In this document: one piece after another, positions 34,090 to 42,555 of the stretch
Layout of the letters: each line of letters starts with the position of its first letter
How positions within the stretch are numbered: position 1 is the first letter of the stretch
Assembly: GCF_001673315.1 (NCBI RefSeq)
Contig: NZ_LZLQ01000058.1
Span: 1 to 64,000, forward strand
DNA length: 64,000 nucleotides
From: Mycobacterium asiaticum
GTDB taxonomy: Bacteria; Actinomycetota; Actinomycetes; Mycobacteriales; Mycobacteriaceae
Reading direction: 5' to 3'
Position numbers and translations under genes: made by a program
The notes under the pieces: model-generated
What the model was told of the DNA's origin: nothing
Databases searched by the model: none
The model's input: the letters and a program-made list of their open reading frames with translations, nothing else

Positions 34090-36147
34090 GTGTCCCGCAA
34101 CTCGATACCCGACGACCTGCGGCGGCTGGCCGCCGCGCACGGGGTCGCCACCTCCTACCGCAACGAGCGACGCGAACCTGTGCACGTCGACGCCGATGTG
34201 GTGATCCGAGTGCTCGGGCTGCTCGATGTCGAGGCGTTCACCGAAGCCGATCGCCGCCGCGAGCTGGCCAGGCTCGCCGAACACGACCGCGCCGGTGTGG
34301 TGCCACCCACCATCGCCGTGCGCAACACCGGGCGTCCGCGTCCGGTCCCCGGAGCCGCCTTGCTGGTCGGCGAGGACGGCAGCCAGACCGAGTTGCGCGA
34401 TGAGCTGCCCGCCGAATTGTCGCCGGGCTGGTACCGGCTGCACACCCGGGACGGGCAGCAGGTCACCGTGGTCGCCGCCCCACCACAGGTGCCGCCCACC
34501 CCGGCCACCTGGGGATGGATGTTGCAGCTCTACGCATTGCGCTCGGCCCGCTCGTGGGGGATCGGCGATTTGGGCGACCTCAAGGACTTCGTGCAGTGGT
34601 CTGCCACCGAGCACGGCGCCGGCGCGATTCTGCTCAATCCCCTGCATGCCCCCGGCCCGACACATCCCGTGCAGCCTTCGCCGTACACCCCGTCGAGCCG
34701 GCGCTTCGCAAACCCGCTGGCACTCCGCATCGAAGACCTCGACAGCTACCGGCGGGCCGATCCCGTCACGCGCGCCGAGGTAGACGCCCTACGGGTGTCG
34801 GCGAGCACCCCGCGGATCGATCACGACCTGGTCTGGGCCGCCAAGCGTTCGGCGTTGGAGTTGCTCTGGCGTGCCGGTGGCCGGCCCACTCCGCTGGACG
34901 ACCCCTCTGCCGCGCAGGGCCTGCGGGACTTCGCGACCTACTGCGCGCTGGCCGAGGTGCACGGCGGTAACTGGACCCGGTGGCCTGAGCCGTTACGGGA
35001 TGTCGGCGGGTCGGCCGTGGCGGCGGCACGCGCAGAGTTGGCGCCGCGGGTGGCATTCCACGCCTGGGTGCAGCAGCGCTGCGCCGAGCAGCTCATGGCG
35101 GTACGCAATACCGCGCGTGATGCCGGGATGGCACTCGGTGTGCTGCACGACCTCGCAGTAGGTGTCGACCCGGCCGGCGCCGACGCCTGGGCGCTGGCTG
35201 ACGTGCTGGCGACGGGTGTCAGCGTGGGGGCGCCGCCGGACAATTTCACGCCCCGCGGGCAGGACTGGGGGCTCCCGCCGTGGCGGCCCGATCGCCTCGC
35301 CAAAACCGGGTACGTCGCGTTGCGGGACATGGTGCGCGCCGTGCTGGTCCATGCCGACGGCCTGCGGATCGATCACGTGGCGGGCCTGTGGCGGTTGTGG
35401 TGGATTCCGCCCGGCGACGGTCCCGATCGCGGCACCTACGTGCACTACGACGCCGACGTCATGTTGGCCGTCCTGGCCGTGGAAGCCCACCGGGCCGGGG
35501 CCACGGTGGTCGGCGAGGACCTCGGCACCGTCGAACCGGTGGTCACCGAGGCGCTGGCGGGCAACGGGATGCTCGGTTGCGCGGTGGCGTGGTTCACCCG
35601 CGACGAGTCAGCCCCCGGTGAACCACTGCTGCCGCCGGGGAAGTGGCCATCGCGGGCGGCCGCCAGCCTTTCCACCCACGACCTGCCCACCGCGGCCGGC
35701 TTTCTACGCGCGGAGCACGTACGGACGCGCGCAGACCTGGGACTGCTCAACGATGTGCCGGCCGAACAGGCCGCGGCAGAGCGAGAACGCACCGAATGGC
35801 TTGCCCTGCTGCGTTCGGAAAACCTGTTGCCCGCTGAGAACACCGCTGCGGAACCCGACGAGACAGAAATCATCGTGGCGATGCACCGCTTCCTCGCGGC
35901 TACCCCGAGCCGACTGAAGTTGATCTCACCCTACGACGTGCTCGGGGAGACGCGGCAGCCGAATTTGCCTGGCACGGTTGACGAATACCCGAACTGGCGG
36001 CTTCCGCTGCCGGAGACTCTGGAAGAGCTTCGTGACGACCCCAGGGTGGCCGCGATCACCGCGCTGTTCGGCGGCTCTGCTCAATCTTCGCCGGCACCAA
36101 CGGATTCGACCGGGATTTCGACTGGGATTTCGACTGGGATGGTGTAG
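34090..36147 (+). CDS. malQ: 4-alpha-glucanotransferase (amylomaltase)
   Basis: 685 residues, GTG start (MSRNSIPDDLRRLAAAHGVA). GH77 blocks: SWGIGDLGDLKDFVQW, HPVQPSPYTPSSRRFANPLAL, PPWRPDRLAKTGY, LRIDHVAGLWRLWWIP (nucleophile Asp region), VVGEDLGTVEPVV (acid/base Glu) and STHDLPTAAGF. It moves glucan segments between maltodextrins in glycogen and trehalose metabolism. The N-terminal ~140 residues are the extra beta domains of actinobacterial MalQ. The C-terminus ends in GISTGISTGMV, encoded by a 12-base tandem repeat that lies in the 67-base overlap with the convergent anti-sigma-type gene. Confidence 0.94.
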   Translation: MSRNSIPDDLRRLAAAHGVATSYRNERREPVHVDADVVIRVLGLLDVEAFTEADRRRELARLAEHDRAGVVPPTIAVRNTGRPRPVPGAALLVGEDGSQTELRDELPAELSPGWYRLHTRDGQQVTVVAAPPQVPPTPATWGWMLQLYALRSARSWGIGDLGDLKDFVQWSATEHGAGAILLNPLHAPGPTHPVQPSPYTPSSRRFANPLALRIEDLDSYRRADPVTRAEVDALRVSASTPRIDHDLVWAAKRSALELLWRAGGRPTPLDDPSAAQGLRDFATYCALAEVHGGNWTRWPEPLRDVGGSAVAAARAELAPRVAFHAWVQQRCAEQLMAVRNTARDAGMALGVLHDLAVGVDPAGADAWALADVLATGVSVGAPPDNFTPRGQDWGLPPWRPDRLAKTGYVALRDMVRAVLVHADGLRIDHVAGLWRLWWIPPGDGPDRGTYVHYDADVMLAVLAVEAHRAGATVVGEDLGTVEPVVTEALAGNGMLGCAVAWFTRDESAPGEPLLPPGKWPSRAAASLSTHDLPTAAGFLRAEHVRTRADLGLLNDVPAEQAAAERERTEWLALLRSENLLPAENTAAEPDETEIIVAMHRFLAATPSRLKLISPYDVLGETRQPNLPGTVDEYPNWRLPLPETLEELRDDPRVAAITALFGGSAQSSPAPTDSTGISTGISTGMV

Positions 36148-36563
36148 TTCAGACAGACCGTGGTGCCGGTGGAGCGGGCATTGATGGTGCAGTGGTCCGC
36201 CAGTGTGTGCATCAGCATTATGCCCCGGGATGCGAACGGGTCCTCTGGTCGACGGCGCACCGGACGGTGCCAGGTGCCACGGTCGCTGATTCTCACACGC
36301 ATGGTTTGCGACGCAGGATCGAAGTCGGCATACAACCGCATGGCTCCGGCTGCGTGCCGGTCCCGGTAGGCGTGCTCCACGCAGTTGGCCAAGGCCTCGT
36401 TCACGCTCAGGACGATGTCGTCGCGAATCTCCGCCGCTCCCCCGACCCGCTGTTGCAACCAGCGATCCAGGGAGCGGCGCCAGGCGGCCGCAGTCGTCGC
36501 GTCGGCCGCACCCGCGCATGTCAACCGAATGGGTTCGGTGGCAGTGGATGTCAGGACGCTCAT
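36081..36563 (-). CDS. ATP-binding anti-sigma factor / serine kinase-like (RsbW, HATPase_c_2)
   Basis: 160 residues from ATG 36563. GHKL ATPase features: the N box NEALANCVEHAYRDR at about residue 60, the G1 box ISDRGTWHRP, and SRGIMLMHTLADHCTI for the G2 region. Such proteins bind and phosphorylate anti-anti-sigma factors or hold a sigma factor inactive. No sigma or anti-anti-sigma gene is adjacent, so the partner is unknown. The C-terminus ends IPVEIPVEIPVES, encoded by the same 12-base tandem repeat that gives MalQ its tail on the other strand. Confidence 0.85.
   Translation of the reverse strand: MSVLTSTATEPIRLTCAGAADATTAAAWRRSLDRWLQQRVGGAAEIRDDIVLSVNEALANCVEHAYRDRHAAGAMRLYADFDPASQTMRVRISDRGTWHRPVRRRPEDPFASRGIMLMHTLADHCTINARSTGTTVCLNYTIPVEIPVEIPVESVGAGED
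36105..36140. repeat. Three 12-base tandem repeats inside overlapping convergent genes
   Basis: TTCGACCGGGAT, TTCGACTGGGAT, TTCGACTGGGAT at 36105-36116, 36117-36128 and 36129-36140. The unit is a multiple of three, so both frames survive: it encodes (STGI)n at the end of MalQ on the plus strand and (IPVE)n at the end of the ATPase on the minus strand. Confidence 0.92.
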
Positions 36564-36626
36564 GTTTACGGCATACCCATCAGGGGGGCGGGGGATAACG
36601 TTGGCGGCGTTTCTATTTGGCCACAA

Positions 36627-37100
36627 TCAATTCGCGGCCGCGGCGAGGTAATCCATGGGGCGCGCGTCCCCATGCCCCAAGCCCCGATGCGCGACGGCCG
36701 TAACCATCGCGGTCCCGTTGCTGATGGTCCCGACGATTGCGACTTCGTCGTTGATCGAAAACATCGGAGCGTTGGTGATCGGCGCGCTGCCGCCCTTGGT
36801 GATGGCGAGTGTGTCGGGGGTAACGACATAGGTTCGGGTGTAACCGTCGGCACTGCGCGCCGTTAACGAGGCGGACGAGACGGCCACCAGCGTTCCCTCT
36901 TGACTCACCTGTTCGGTGGCGGGGGGCACCGCATTCGGCGGGGCGGCATCCGGCCCGTTGTCCGGGCCGGTAGGAGTGAATAACGTCCCGCTGAAAATGA
37001 CGGCGAACAATGCCACTGCCAGCAGTGACGCGGAGAATGCCGCGCCCACACCGGGCAATCTGAAATTCGATTGCTCGATGAGGCGGTGTCTGGCGCTCAC
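36627..37100 (-). CDS. Membrane-anchored exported protein of unknown function (DUF5666-like)
   Basis: 157 residues, GTG start. A short basic N-terminus is followed by one hydrophobic helix (FSASLLAVALFAVIFSGTLF, about residues 22-41), a Pro-rich linker (PDNGPDAAPPNAVPPATEQ), and a small beta-rich domain: QEGTLVAVSSASLTARSADG, TYVVTPDTLAIT, INDEVAIVGTISNGTAMVTA. The beta domain resembles OB-like DUF5666 modules found outside the membrane. No lipobox. The C-terminus is PMDYLAAAAN. It stands alone, 63 bases upstream of the ATPase gene on the same strand. Confidence 0.72.
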   Translation of the reverse strand: MSARHRLIEQSNFRLPGVGAAFSASLLAVALFAVIFSGTLFTPTGPDNGPDAAPPNAVPPATEQVSQEGTLVAVSSASLTARSADGYTRTYVVTPDTLAITKGGSAPITNAPMFSINDEVAIVGTISNGTAMVTAVAHRGLGHGDARPMDYLAAAAN

Positions 37101-37228
37101 GGTAATTCCTTAATTGCTCCGGTTACACGTCCGACAACTCTTCGCCCGCCGTCGAGTCAAGTCGTTGCAAACGTTGTTACCCGATGTGCGAGACCGATAA
37201 ACGGCTTGAGTAACCGGGGAGCATCCCG

Positions 37229-37681
37229 TCAGCGACGGTGGGCACGCAATTGATAGAGCCCCTTGGTGACGGCTACGACTGCGCCTGCGGCGTCGGTGAC
37301 CACCGCTTCGAGCGTGTAGTCGGCTTTGCCGTTGGACTCGGCCTCGGCTTCGACCCGGGCAATGGTGTCCTCGTCCAGCTTTGCTTCGGCGCGCAGCGGC
37401 GTGCTGGCCATTCCGACAAACGAAATGTCGACGTTCTTCACCAACGGGAAATACTTGCCCGCATCGAACGTGGACAGTGCGACGATTCCGCCGAGAATCT
37501 CAGCGACGGTGAACTGCACGCCGGCGTAGATCACGCCGAAGTGGTTGCCGTTTCCTTCGGCCGGAACACTCGTCGCGGCGAAACCCCGCCCAGCCTCTAG
37601 TACCCGTACACCCATACGGTCGGCGATCGGAATTGTCGACGCCAGACTCGCATTCATCATTTCGACCAGCTGATCCGCCAC
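37229..37681 (-). CDS. Hotdog-fold thioesterase-like protein (YiiD_C/DUF4442 type)
   Basis: About 150 residues. Single hotdog: a helix MNASLASTIPIADRMGVRVL, then GRGFAATSVPAEGNGNHFGVIYAGVQFTVAE (the hotdog helix with the conserved N-H-F-G), AKYFPLV-type strand and LRAEAKLDEDTIARVEAEAE. Predicted to hydrolyse a CoA or ACP thioester; the substrate is unknown. The start is uncertain: GTG at 37681 or ATG at 37660. Its coding strand follows the diguanylate cyclase after 22 bases, so read-through expression is possible. Confidence 0.75.
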   Translation of the reverse strand: MADQLVEMMNASLASTIPIADRMGVRVLEAGRGFAATSVPAEGNGNHFGVIYAGVQFTVAEILGGIVALSTFDAGKYFPLVKNVDISFVGMASTPLRAEAKLDEDTIARVEAEAESNGKADYTLEAVVTDAAGAVVAVTKGLYQLRAHRR

Positions 37682-37703
37682 AGCGTTGATCGTTGCATAC
37701 GGT

Positions 37704-38777
37704 TCAGCACAGATCGTGGTGGTACCACTGGTTCCCGCCAAGGCGCTTCGCCTGGTACATCGCGGCATCGGAGGCAGTGATCAGGCGCGCGAGCAGCGCC
37801 TGGTGTTCACCCGCCGGGGCTTCGTCCAACAGGGCACACGCGGTGCCGATGCTGGCGGTGACTTCCGCGGTCGAGTCGGAGATGGCGAAGCACATCTGGG
37901 TAGCCAATGACTCGGCGTTGCACTTCACCGACGTGCCGGCGACCAGAAACTCTTCGCCGCCGCTTCGCGCCACCACAGCCTGGTCGTCAGCGGCCGCCAG
38001 CAGCGCCTGGCCGACCTGGACCAGCGCGTAGTCACCGGCGGCGTGGCCACGGTTGTCGTTGAGGCCTTTGAAGTTGTCCAAGTCGATCACCAGCACCACC
38101 AGATGCGCGTCGATGCCCCGGCGGGCCAGCATCATGCCTAGCGCATTGTGCTGGAACGCCCGCCGATTCAGCAGCCCGGTCAGCGGGTCGCGATCGGCTC
38201 GCAGCAGATCACCCGCCAGCGCGCGGACCAGGATGCGAATGGCTAGCGGCAAGGCGATGTTCACCTCGAGCACCAGCCACAAGTCCACGCCCGCCAGGGA
38301 GGGGTGCCCCGATGCCGCCAATTGCACTGCTTCGTAGCCGGCGACCGCGGCGGCGACGGCGAAGTTGTACAGCACGAAGGCCGTCGTGTGGAAGAACGCG
38401 ATGTAAGCGCCGAAGGTAGCGAAGGCGATGCAACCGATCAGCGCTGCCAACGGGTTGGGGTGCGCCAGACACGCCAGCGCGACCGCGGTGTTGCACGTGA
38501 CCGCGTAAACCACCGATTGGGTGCGCGTCGGCCAACGCCAGATCCAGAGCAATGTCGCCGCGACGCCTCCCGCGACCGCGGTCCAGGTCATCGCGATCCC
38601 CGCCGGCCCGGCCGGACCGTCGGACCCGGCCATCAACGCGAAGAGGCACAACACCATCGACGCGGAGATGAACGCCATCAGGGCCCGGGTGGCACCGCTG
38701 ATTCCCCGCGCAGCCAGGTAACCGGAGAGCCAGTCATACTGATCACCCCGTTGCCAGCGGCTAAAGATCGCAGTCAT
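37704..38777 (-). CDS. Membrane diguanylate cyclase (GGDEF domain)
   Basis: 357 residues from ATG 38777; the much longer open frame upstream runs antisense through the CYP142 gene. About six transmembrane helices (ALMAFISASMVLCLFALMAG to VDLWLVLEVNIALPLAIRIL) form the sensor. Then RDPLTGLLNRRAF, VIDLDNFKGLNDNRGHAAGD and the active-site motif SGGEEF (a permitted GGEEF variant) make a complete GGDEF domain that would form c-di-GMP. No RxxD inhibition site is seen five residues before the motif (the sequence there is QAVVAR). The final TASDAAMYQAKRLGGN is standard. Confidence 0.9.
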   Translation of the reverse strand: MTAIFSRWQRGDQYDWLSGYLAARGISGATRALMAFISASMVLCLFALMAGSDGPAGPAGIAMTWTAVAGGVAATLLWIWRWPTRTQSVVYAVTCNTAVALACLAHPNPLAALIGCIAFATFGAYIAFFHTTAFVLYNFAVAAAVAGYEAVQLAASGHPSLAGVDLWLVLEVNIALPLAIRILVRALAGDLLRADRDPLTGLLNRRAFQHNALGMMLARRGIDAHLVVLVIDLDNFKGLNDNRGHAAGDYALVQVGQALLAAADDQAVVARSGGEEFLVAGTSVKCNAESLATQMCFAISDSTAEVTASIGTACALLDEAPAGEHQALLARLITASDAAMYQAKRLGGNQWYHHDLC

Positions 38778-38896
38778 CTTTGATTCCCCATCGCCACCAC
38801 ACTCGGTGGTGCTGACCCGTCGAGGCTGTCCCGAGGCTACCGAGGAGCTTAACCGCTGGTCATCCGCCCTGGGCCGGCATCCTCCGAAAACGGGGC

Positions 38897-40114
38897 CTAC
38901 GTACCGACCGGCGCCGACGGCGTGAATACGACCGGCATGCTCTCCAGACCACTGACGAAATTGGCCGGCCGCAACGGCAGCGGGTCGTCCGAGGCCAACC
39001 GCAGATCGGGAAGTCGCCGCAACAACCGTTCCTGCATCATCGACAGCTCCAGGCGCGCCAATTGATTGCCCAGGCAGAAGTGGGTCCCGAAGCCGAATGC
39101 CATGTGCTGGTTCGGCTGCCTTTCGATCCGGAAGTTCTCGGGGTCGCCGAACACCTTCTCGTCGAAGTTCGCCGACTCGAACAGCAGGATGATTTTCTCC
39201 CCCGTCTTGAGCTGCGCTCCATGGAAGTCGATGTCGGCGGTGACCGTTCGCGCCATGTTCTTCACCGGTGAAGTCCAGCGCAGCATCTCTTCGATCGCTC
39301 CGGGCAACAGCCCCGGGTCCGCTACGAGTCGCTGATGCTGCTCCGGTTCTCGCAGTAGTTGCGCGGTACCACCGGACAAGGTGTGCCGCGTGGTCTCGTC
39401 GCCGCCGATCAGCAGCAACAGCACCTCGGTGACGATTTCGTGGTCGGCCAGTTTCTGCCCGTCCACTTTCGCATGCACCAACACGCTGACCAGGTCGTTG
39501 GTCGGCTCGGCCTGGCGCGCCGCGATCATGCTGGTCATGTACTCGGTGTAGGCGGCGAACGCGTCCACCGATACCTGAAAATCCTGTTCGGCGGTGGTGC
39601 TGCTGAGGAAGCTGACCATGTCGTCGGACCAACGCAGGAACATCTCACGTTCCTCCGGCAGCACCCCCAGCATGTCGCCGATGACGGCCATCGGCAGCGG
39701 TGCCGCGAGGTCCCGGACGAAGTCGCACTCGCCCCGTTCACACACCGCGTCGATCAGTGTGTCGCACAGCCCACCGATCGACTGTGCCCGGTCTTTCACG
39801 CGTTTGCGGGTGAAGCCCGCGTTGACGAGTTTGCGCCGCAACAGATGTTCCGGGTCGTCCATTGCGATCATCATCGGTGGCGCGGCCTGGTCGGGTCGGA
39901 TTCCGCCGGCGTTGGAGAACAATTCCGGGGTCCGCTCAGCCTCGATCACCGCTTGGTAACTGGCCGCGGCAGCCAAGCCTTTGCTGTCGCGAAACACCGG
40001 TTCGTGCTCACGCATCCACTTGTAGAACGATCGTGACTCGCCGGCGTAGAACTCACCGTCGGTCAGATCGACGTCAGGACGTGATTTCCGCTGCGGCACA
40101 ACAAGTTCTGGCAA
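38897..40114 (-). CDS. cyp142: Cytochrome P450 CYP142 (cholesterol/cholestenone 27-hydroxylase family)
   Basis: 405 residues. The heme loop FGFGTHFCLGNQLARLEL gives ligand Cys347; the I helix is IGGDETTRHTLSGG; the K helix is EEMLRW. Long stretches match what I remember of M. tuberculosis CYP142A1, including ELFSNAGGIRPDQ, LLRRKLVNAGFTRKRVKD and LRPANFVSGLESMPVVFTPS, so the family call is firm. CYP142 oxidises the C26/C27 methyl of the sterol side chain to start its breakdown. Here it is not next to other sterol genes: the neighbours are a diguanylate cyclase and an amidase. Confidence 0.92.
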   Translation of the reverse strand: MPELVVPQRKSRPDVDLTDGEFYAGESRSFYKWMREHEPVFRDSKGLAAAASYQAVIEAERTPELFSNAGGIRPDQAAPPMMIAMDDPEHLLRRKLVNAGFTRKRVKDRAQSIGGLCDTLIDAVCERGECDFVRDLAAPLPMAVIGDMLGVLPEEREMFLRWSDDMVSFLSSTTAEQDFQVSVDAFAAYTEYMTSMIAARQAEPTNDLVSVLVHAKVDGQKLADHEIVTEVLLLLIGGDETTRHTLSGGTAQLLREPEQHQRLVADPGLLPGAIEEMLRWTSPVKNMARTVTADIDFHGAQLKTGEKIILLFESANFDEKVFGDPENFRIERQPNQHMAFGFGTHFCLGNQLARLELSMMQERLLRRLPDLRLASDDPLPLRPANFVSGLESMPVVFTPSAPVGT

Positions 40115-40208
40115 CGCTCAAACCCTTCGGACGCGCCGGGCCACTGCCCTTTACCGTAGACATTACAGTATGCCCCGCTGGAAAGGCAGCCACTTTTGAC
40201 GGCCGCAG

Positions 40209-41678
40209 TTACATCGGCGCTACCCGCCCGTCCCACGGGACCGCCTGCTCGAGTTGGGCGGCCAATCGGATCAGTAGCGCTTCGCCACCTAGCGGCGCAA
40301 CGAATTGCACACCGAGCGGAATACCGTCCGCGGTCCAGTGCAGCGGCAGTGAGATCGCCGGGCGGCCAGTGAGATTCGCCAGCTGGGTATAGGGCACCCA
40401 GCCCAGGTTCTTGTCCACCAAATCGTCGACGATCTTGGTGTACCGCAGCAGACTGGCGGTGCGCGTCTTGATCAACGCATCGGATGCCCGTTGAAGCGCA
40501 GCGGGTAGGTCGAACTCACCGATCCTGGGCGGCGGTGTGGCCAGCGTCGGGGTCAGCAACAGGTCGTAGGAATCGAAGAAGGTGGTCAGTCGGCGGGTGT
40601 GCTCGTGGCGCCGTTCGACGGCGTCCACATAGTCGACTCCGCTGGTGGCGCGGCCGATTGCGGCCATGATGAGGGTGTCCCGCTCGAACGACTCGTTGCC
40701 TGCGCCGGTGAGCTTCTTGGCCCGGTCGACGTCCCATGCCAAGTGGACGAACCAGGTCAACAGAAAGTCGCGCGCGAGCGCGGCGTCGTCGTACGGCGCT
40801 TGGGGCAGTTCGTCGACGTGGTGTCCCAATTCGGTGAGGGCTCGCACGGTCGCATCGACCGCTGCGAAAGCCTCGGCATGCGGCTTCGGGGTGATCGCCG
40901 ACGGCACCCGGACCCCGATCCGCAGTTTCGGCGGATCTTGGCCCACCCATGAAGCGAAGGGTTCTGACGGCAGTTCCGGCAGGTAAGGCCCGAAAGGCTC
41001 ACCGCCGCTGATCACGTCGAGCATCGCGGCCGTGTCACGCACCGTTCGGGAAACGACGCCCTGCACCGCGGCACCGTGCATTGCCTCACCTACGGCCGGG
41101 CCGAGCGGCGTTAGCCCGCGTCCCGGTTTCAGCCCTACCAGACCGCAACACGCGGCGGGGATGCGTATCGAGCCCCCACCGTCATTCGCGCCCGCGCATG
41201 GCACGATCCCGGCCGCCACGGCCGCCGCCGACCCGCCCGACGAGCCACCGGGCGTCCGCTGCAGATTCCATGGGTTGCGCGCCGGGCCCCAAGCGTCGGA
41301 TTCGGTGATGCCCTTGGCTCCGAACTCCGGCAGGTTGGTCTTCCCGAAGATGACCAGCCCCGCATCGATCCAGTGCTGGACGACGGTCGCGTGCTCGGGG
41401 ACGGGCGTTGTCATCAGCGCGCGGGACCCCTGCGAGGTCGGCAGACCGGCGTAGTCCTGCGCGATGTCCTTGATGAGGAACGGAACCCCGGCGAACGGAC
41501 CGGTGGGCTGGTCGGTGGTAGTCGCGGGGACGTCACGCACGATGGCGTTGATCCGCGGATTCACCGCCGACGCCCGGTCCCGGGCCAGCGACAGTAGCTC
41601 GTCGGCGGACACTTCCTTGTCTGCGACCAGCTTCGCCAGCCCGGTGGCGTCGTATTTCCGGTATTCCTCGAAGTTCAT
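40209..41678 (-). CDS. Amidase (amidase-signature family)
   Basis: 489 residues from ATG 41678; the open frame upstream is not supported. The Ser-cisSer-Lys triad is visible: PFLIKDIAQD (Lys), TPGGSSGGSAAAVAAG (cis-Ser), NDGGGSIRIPAACCGLVG (nucleophile Ser). It hydrolyses carboxamides; the substrate is unknown. The C-terminal half (NLGWVPYTQLANLTGRPAISLPL) is the usual substrate-pocket region. It lies upstream of cyp142 on the same strand with 94 bases between, so it may share read-through transcription. Confidence 0.92.
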   Translation of the reverse strand: MNFEEYRKYDATGLAKLVADKEVSADELLSLARDRASAVNPRINAIVRDVPATTTDQPTGPFAGVPFLIKDIAQDYAGLPTSQGSRALMTTPVPEHATVVQHWIDAGLVIFGKTNLPEFGAKGITESDAWGPARNPWNLQRTPGGSSGGSAAAVAAGIVPCAGANDGGGSIRIPAACCGLVGLKPGRGLTPLGPAVGEAMHGAAVQGVVSRTVRDTAAMLDVISGGEPFGPYLPELPSEPFASWVGQDPPKLRIGVRVPSAITPKPHAEAFAAVDATVRALTELGHHVDELPQAPYDDAALARDFLLTWFVHLAWDVDRAKKLTGAGNESFERDTLIMAAIGRATSGVDYVDAVERRHEHTRRLTTFFDSYDLLLTPTLATPPPRIGEFDLPAALQRASDALIKTRTASLLRYTKIVDDLVDKNLGWVPYTQLANLTGRPAISLPLHWTADGIPLGVQFVAPLGGEALLIRLAAQLEQAVPWDGRVAPM

Positions 41679-41724
41679 GATTGGACCGTAGCGGGTTTCG
41701 ACCGGACTGAATCGGGAGATCCTT

Positions 41725-41772
41725 AGTGCGGTAAGTCCAGAGTGCGGTAATGCCAGAGTGCGGTAATTCCAG
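41725..41772. repeat. Three 16-base tandem repeats upstream of a small acidic gene and the amidase
   Basis: AGTGCGGTAAGTCCAG, AGTGCGGTAATGCCAG, AGTGCGGTAATTCCAG lie head to tail at 41725-41740, 41741-41756 and 41757-41772, differing at two positions. They occupy the space between the divergent amidase start (41678) and the small gene at 41792. Unit length is not codon-based. They could be iterated regulator sites or a simple slippage tract. Confidence 0.9.
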
Positions 41773-41791
41773 CCACTTAGAGAGGTCTCGC

Positions 41792-41959
41792 GTGGATCAG
41801 CACAACGACGCCGGGTCGAACGCCGTGCCGGCAGACGCCCGAGAGGCGACGGAAGAGCAACGGGCCGAAGAAGCGCTGCTGGAGCACCAGAATGCAGACC
41901 CGGACGCCCCGGGTGCACAGCAATCGGCGGACCAGGTCGCCGACGAAAGCCGGCGGTAA
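41792..41959 (+). CDS. Small acidic, probably disordered protein, 55 residues
   Basis: GTG at 41792 preceded by GAGAGG; stop TAA at 41957-41959. The sequence is Glu/Asp/Ala/Gln-rich (MDQHNDAGSNAVPADAREA, then EEQRAEEALLEHQNADPDAP), without hydrophobic or cysteine clusters. One helix is plausible in the middle; the remainder is likely unstructured. In style it resembles the 48-residue acidic protein at 30408. It ends 4 bases from the convergent TetR gene. Function unknown. Confidence 0.55.
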   Translation: MDQHNDAGSNAVPADAREATEEQRAEEALLEHQNADPDAPGAQQSADQVADESRR

Positions 41960-41963
41960 CCGC

Positions 41964-42542
41964 TCACATCCGAGCACGCGGAGCGGCGAACGGGACCAGC
42001 ACCTCGTCGACAAGTTGGACGATCAACTCGTCGGTGATCGGATCCCCGGTTACTAGCAGGCGATGCCACAGCACGCTCTGACCCAGTTCGCGGGCGATCT
42101 CGACGGGCACGTCGGCTCGGACATCGCCGCGTGCGATTCCCCGGGCGAGCAGATCTGCCATCTCTTTTTTGCGCCAGCCGATGACCTCGTCCCGAAAGGC
42201 TTCGGCGAGTTCGGGATCGGTTGCGGCGGCAGTGATCCCAGCCCGGATGACGGGGGCCTGCGGACCGGTGAACAACTCGGCCCACCCCCGGAGGACTGCC
42301 AGCATGTCCTCGCGATAGCTGCCGGTATCCCGATGCGGAATCGCGGCGACGGCCGTTCCCAGCAGCGTGTCCCGTAGCAACGCCCGGCTATCGGCCCACC
42401 GCCGGTACAGCACGGCCTTGCTGGTTCCCGCAGCACCGGCGACGGCCTCCATGGTTACTCCGGTCAGCCCGTCTTCGGCGACCAGCCGCAACACCGCGTT
42501 CCTGATCGCCGCGTCGAGTTCCGCGCCGTACCGCCGCGCCAT
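41964..42542 (-). CDS. TetR-family regulator divergent from a DAPG-hydrolase-like gene
   Basis: 192 residues from ATG 42542 (MARRYGAELDAAIRNAVL). Helix-turn-helix at about residues 16-60: LRLVAEDGLTGVTMEAVAG, TSKAVLYRRWADSRALL; the C-terminal domain is TetR_C (VIRAGITAAATDPELAEAF). The 86-base intergenic region contains a perfect palindrome GAAACGC-TT-GCGTTTC starting 13 bases upstream of this gene, a strong operator candidate. Confidence 0.9.
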   Translation of the reverse strand: MARRYGAELDAAIRNAVLRLVAEDGLTGVTMEAVAGAAGTSKAVLYRRWADSRALLRDTLLGTAVAAIPHRDTGSYREDMLAVLRGWAELFTGPQAPVIRAGITAAATDPELAEAFRDEVIGWRKKEMADLLARGIARGDVRADVPVEIARELGQSVLWHRLLVTGDPITDELIVQLVDEVLVPFAAPRARM

Positions 42543-42555
42543 CACCACCTCCAAG

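Noticed and set aside
38778-39632. N-terminal extension of the diguanylate cyclase to 642 residues
   Set aside because: The extra 285 codons are antisense to CYP142 and low in hydrophobic or conserved sequence; the ATG at 38777 gives a normal membrane-GGDEF protein.
41725-41772. CRISPR-like array
   Set aside because: The 16-base units are contiguous without spacers and there are no cas genes.
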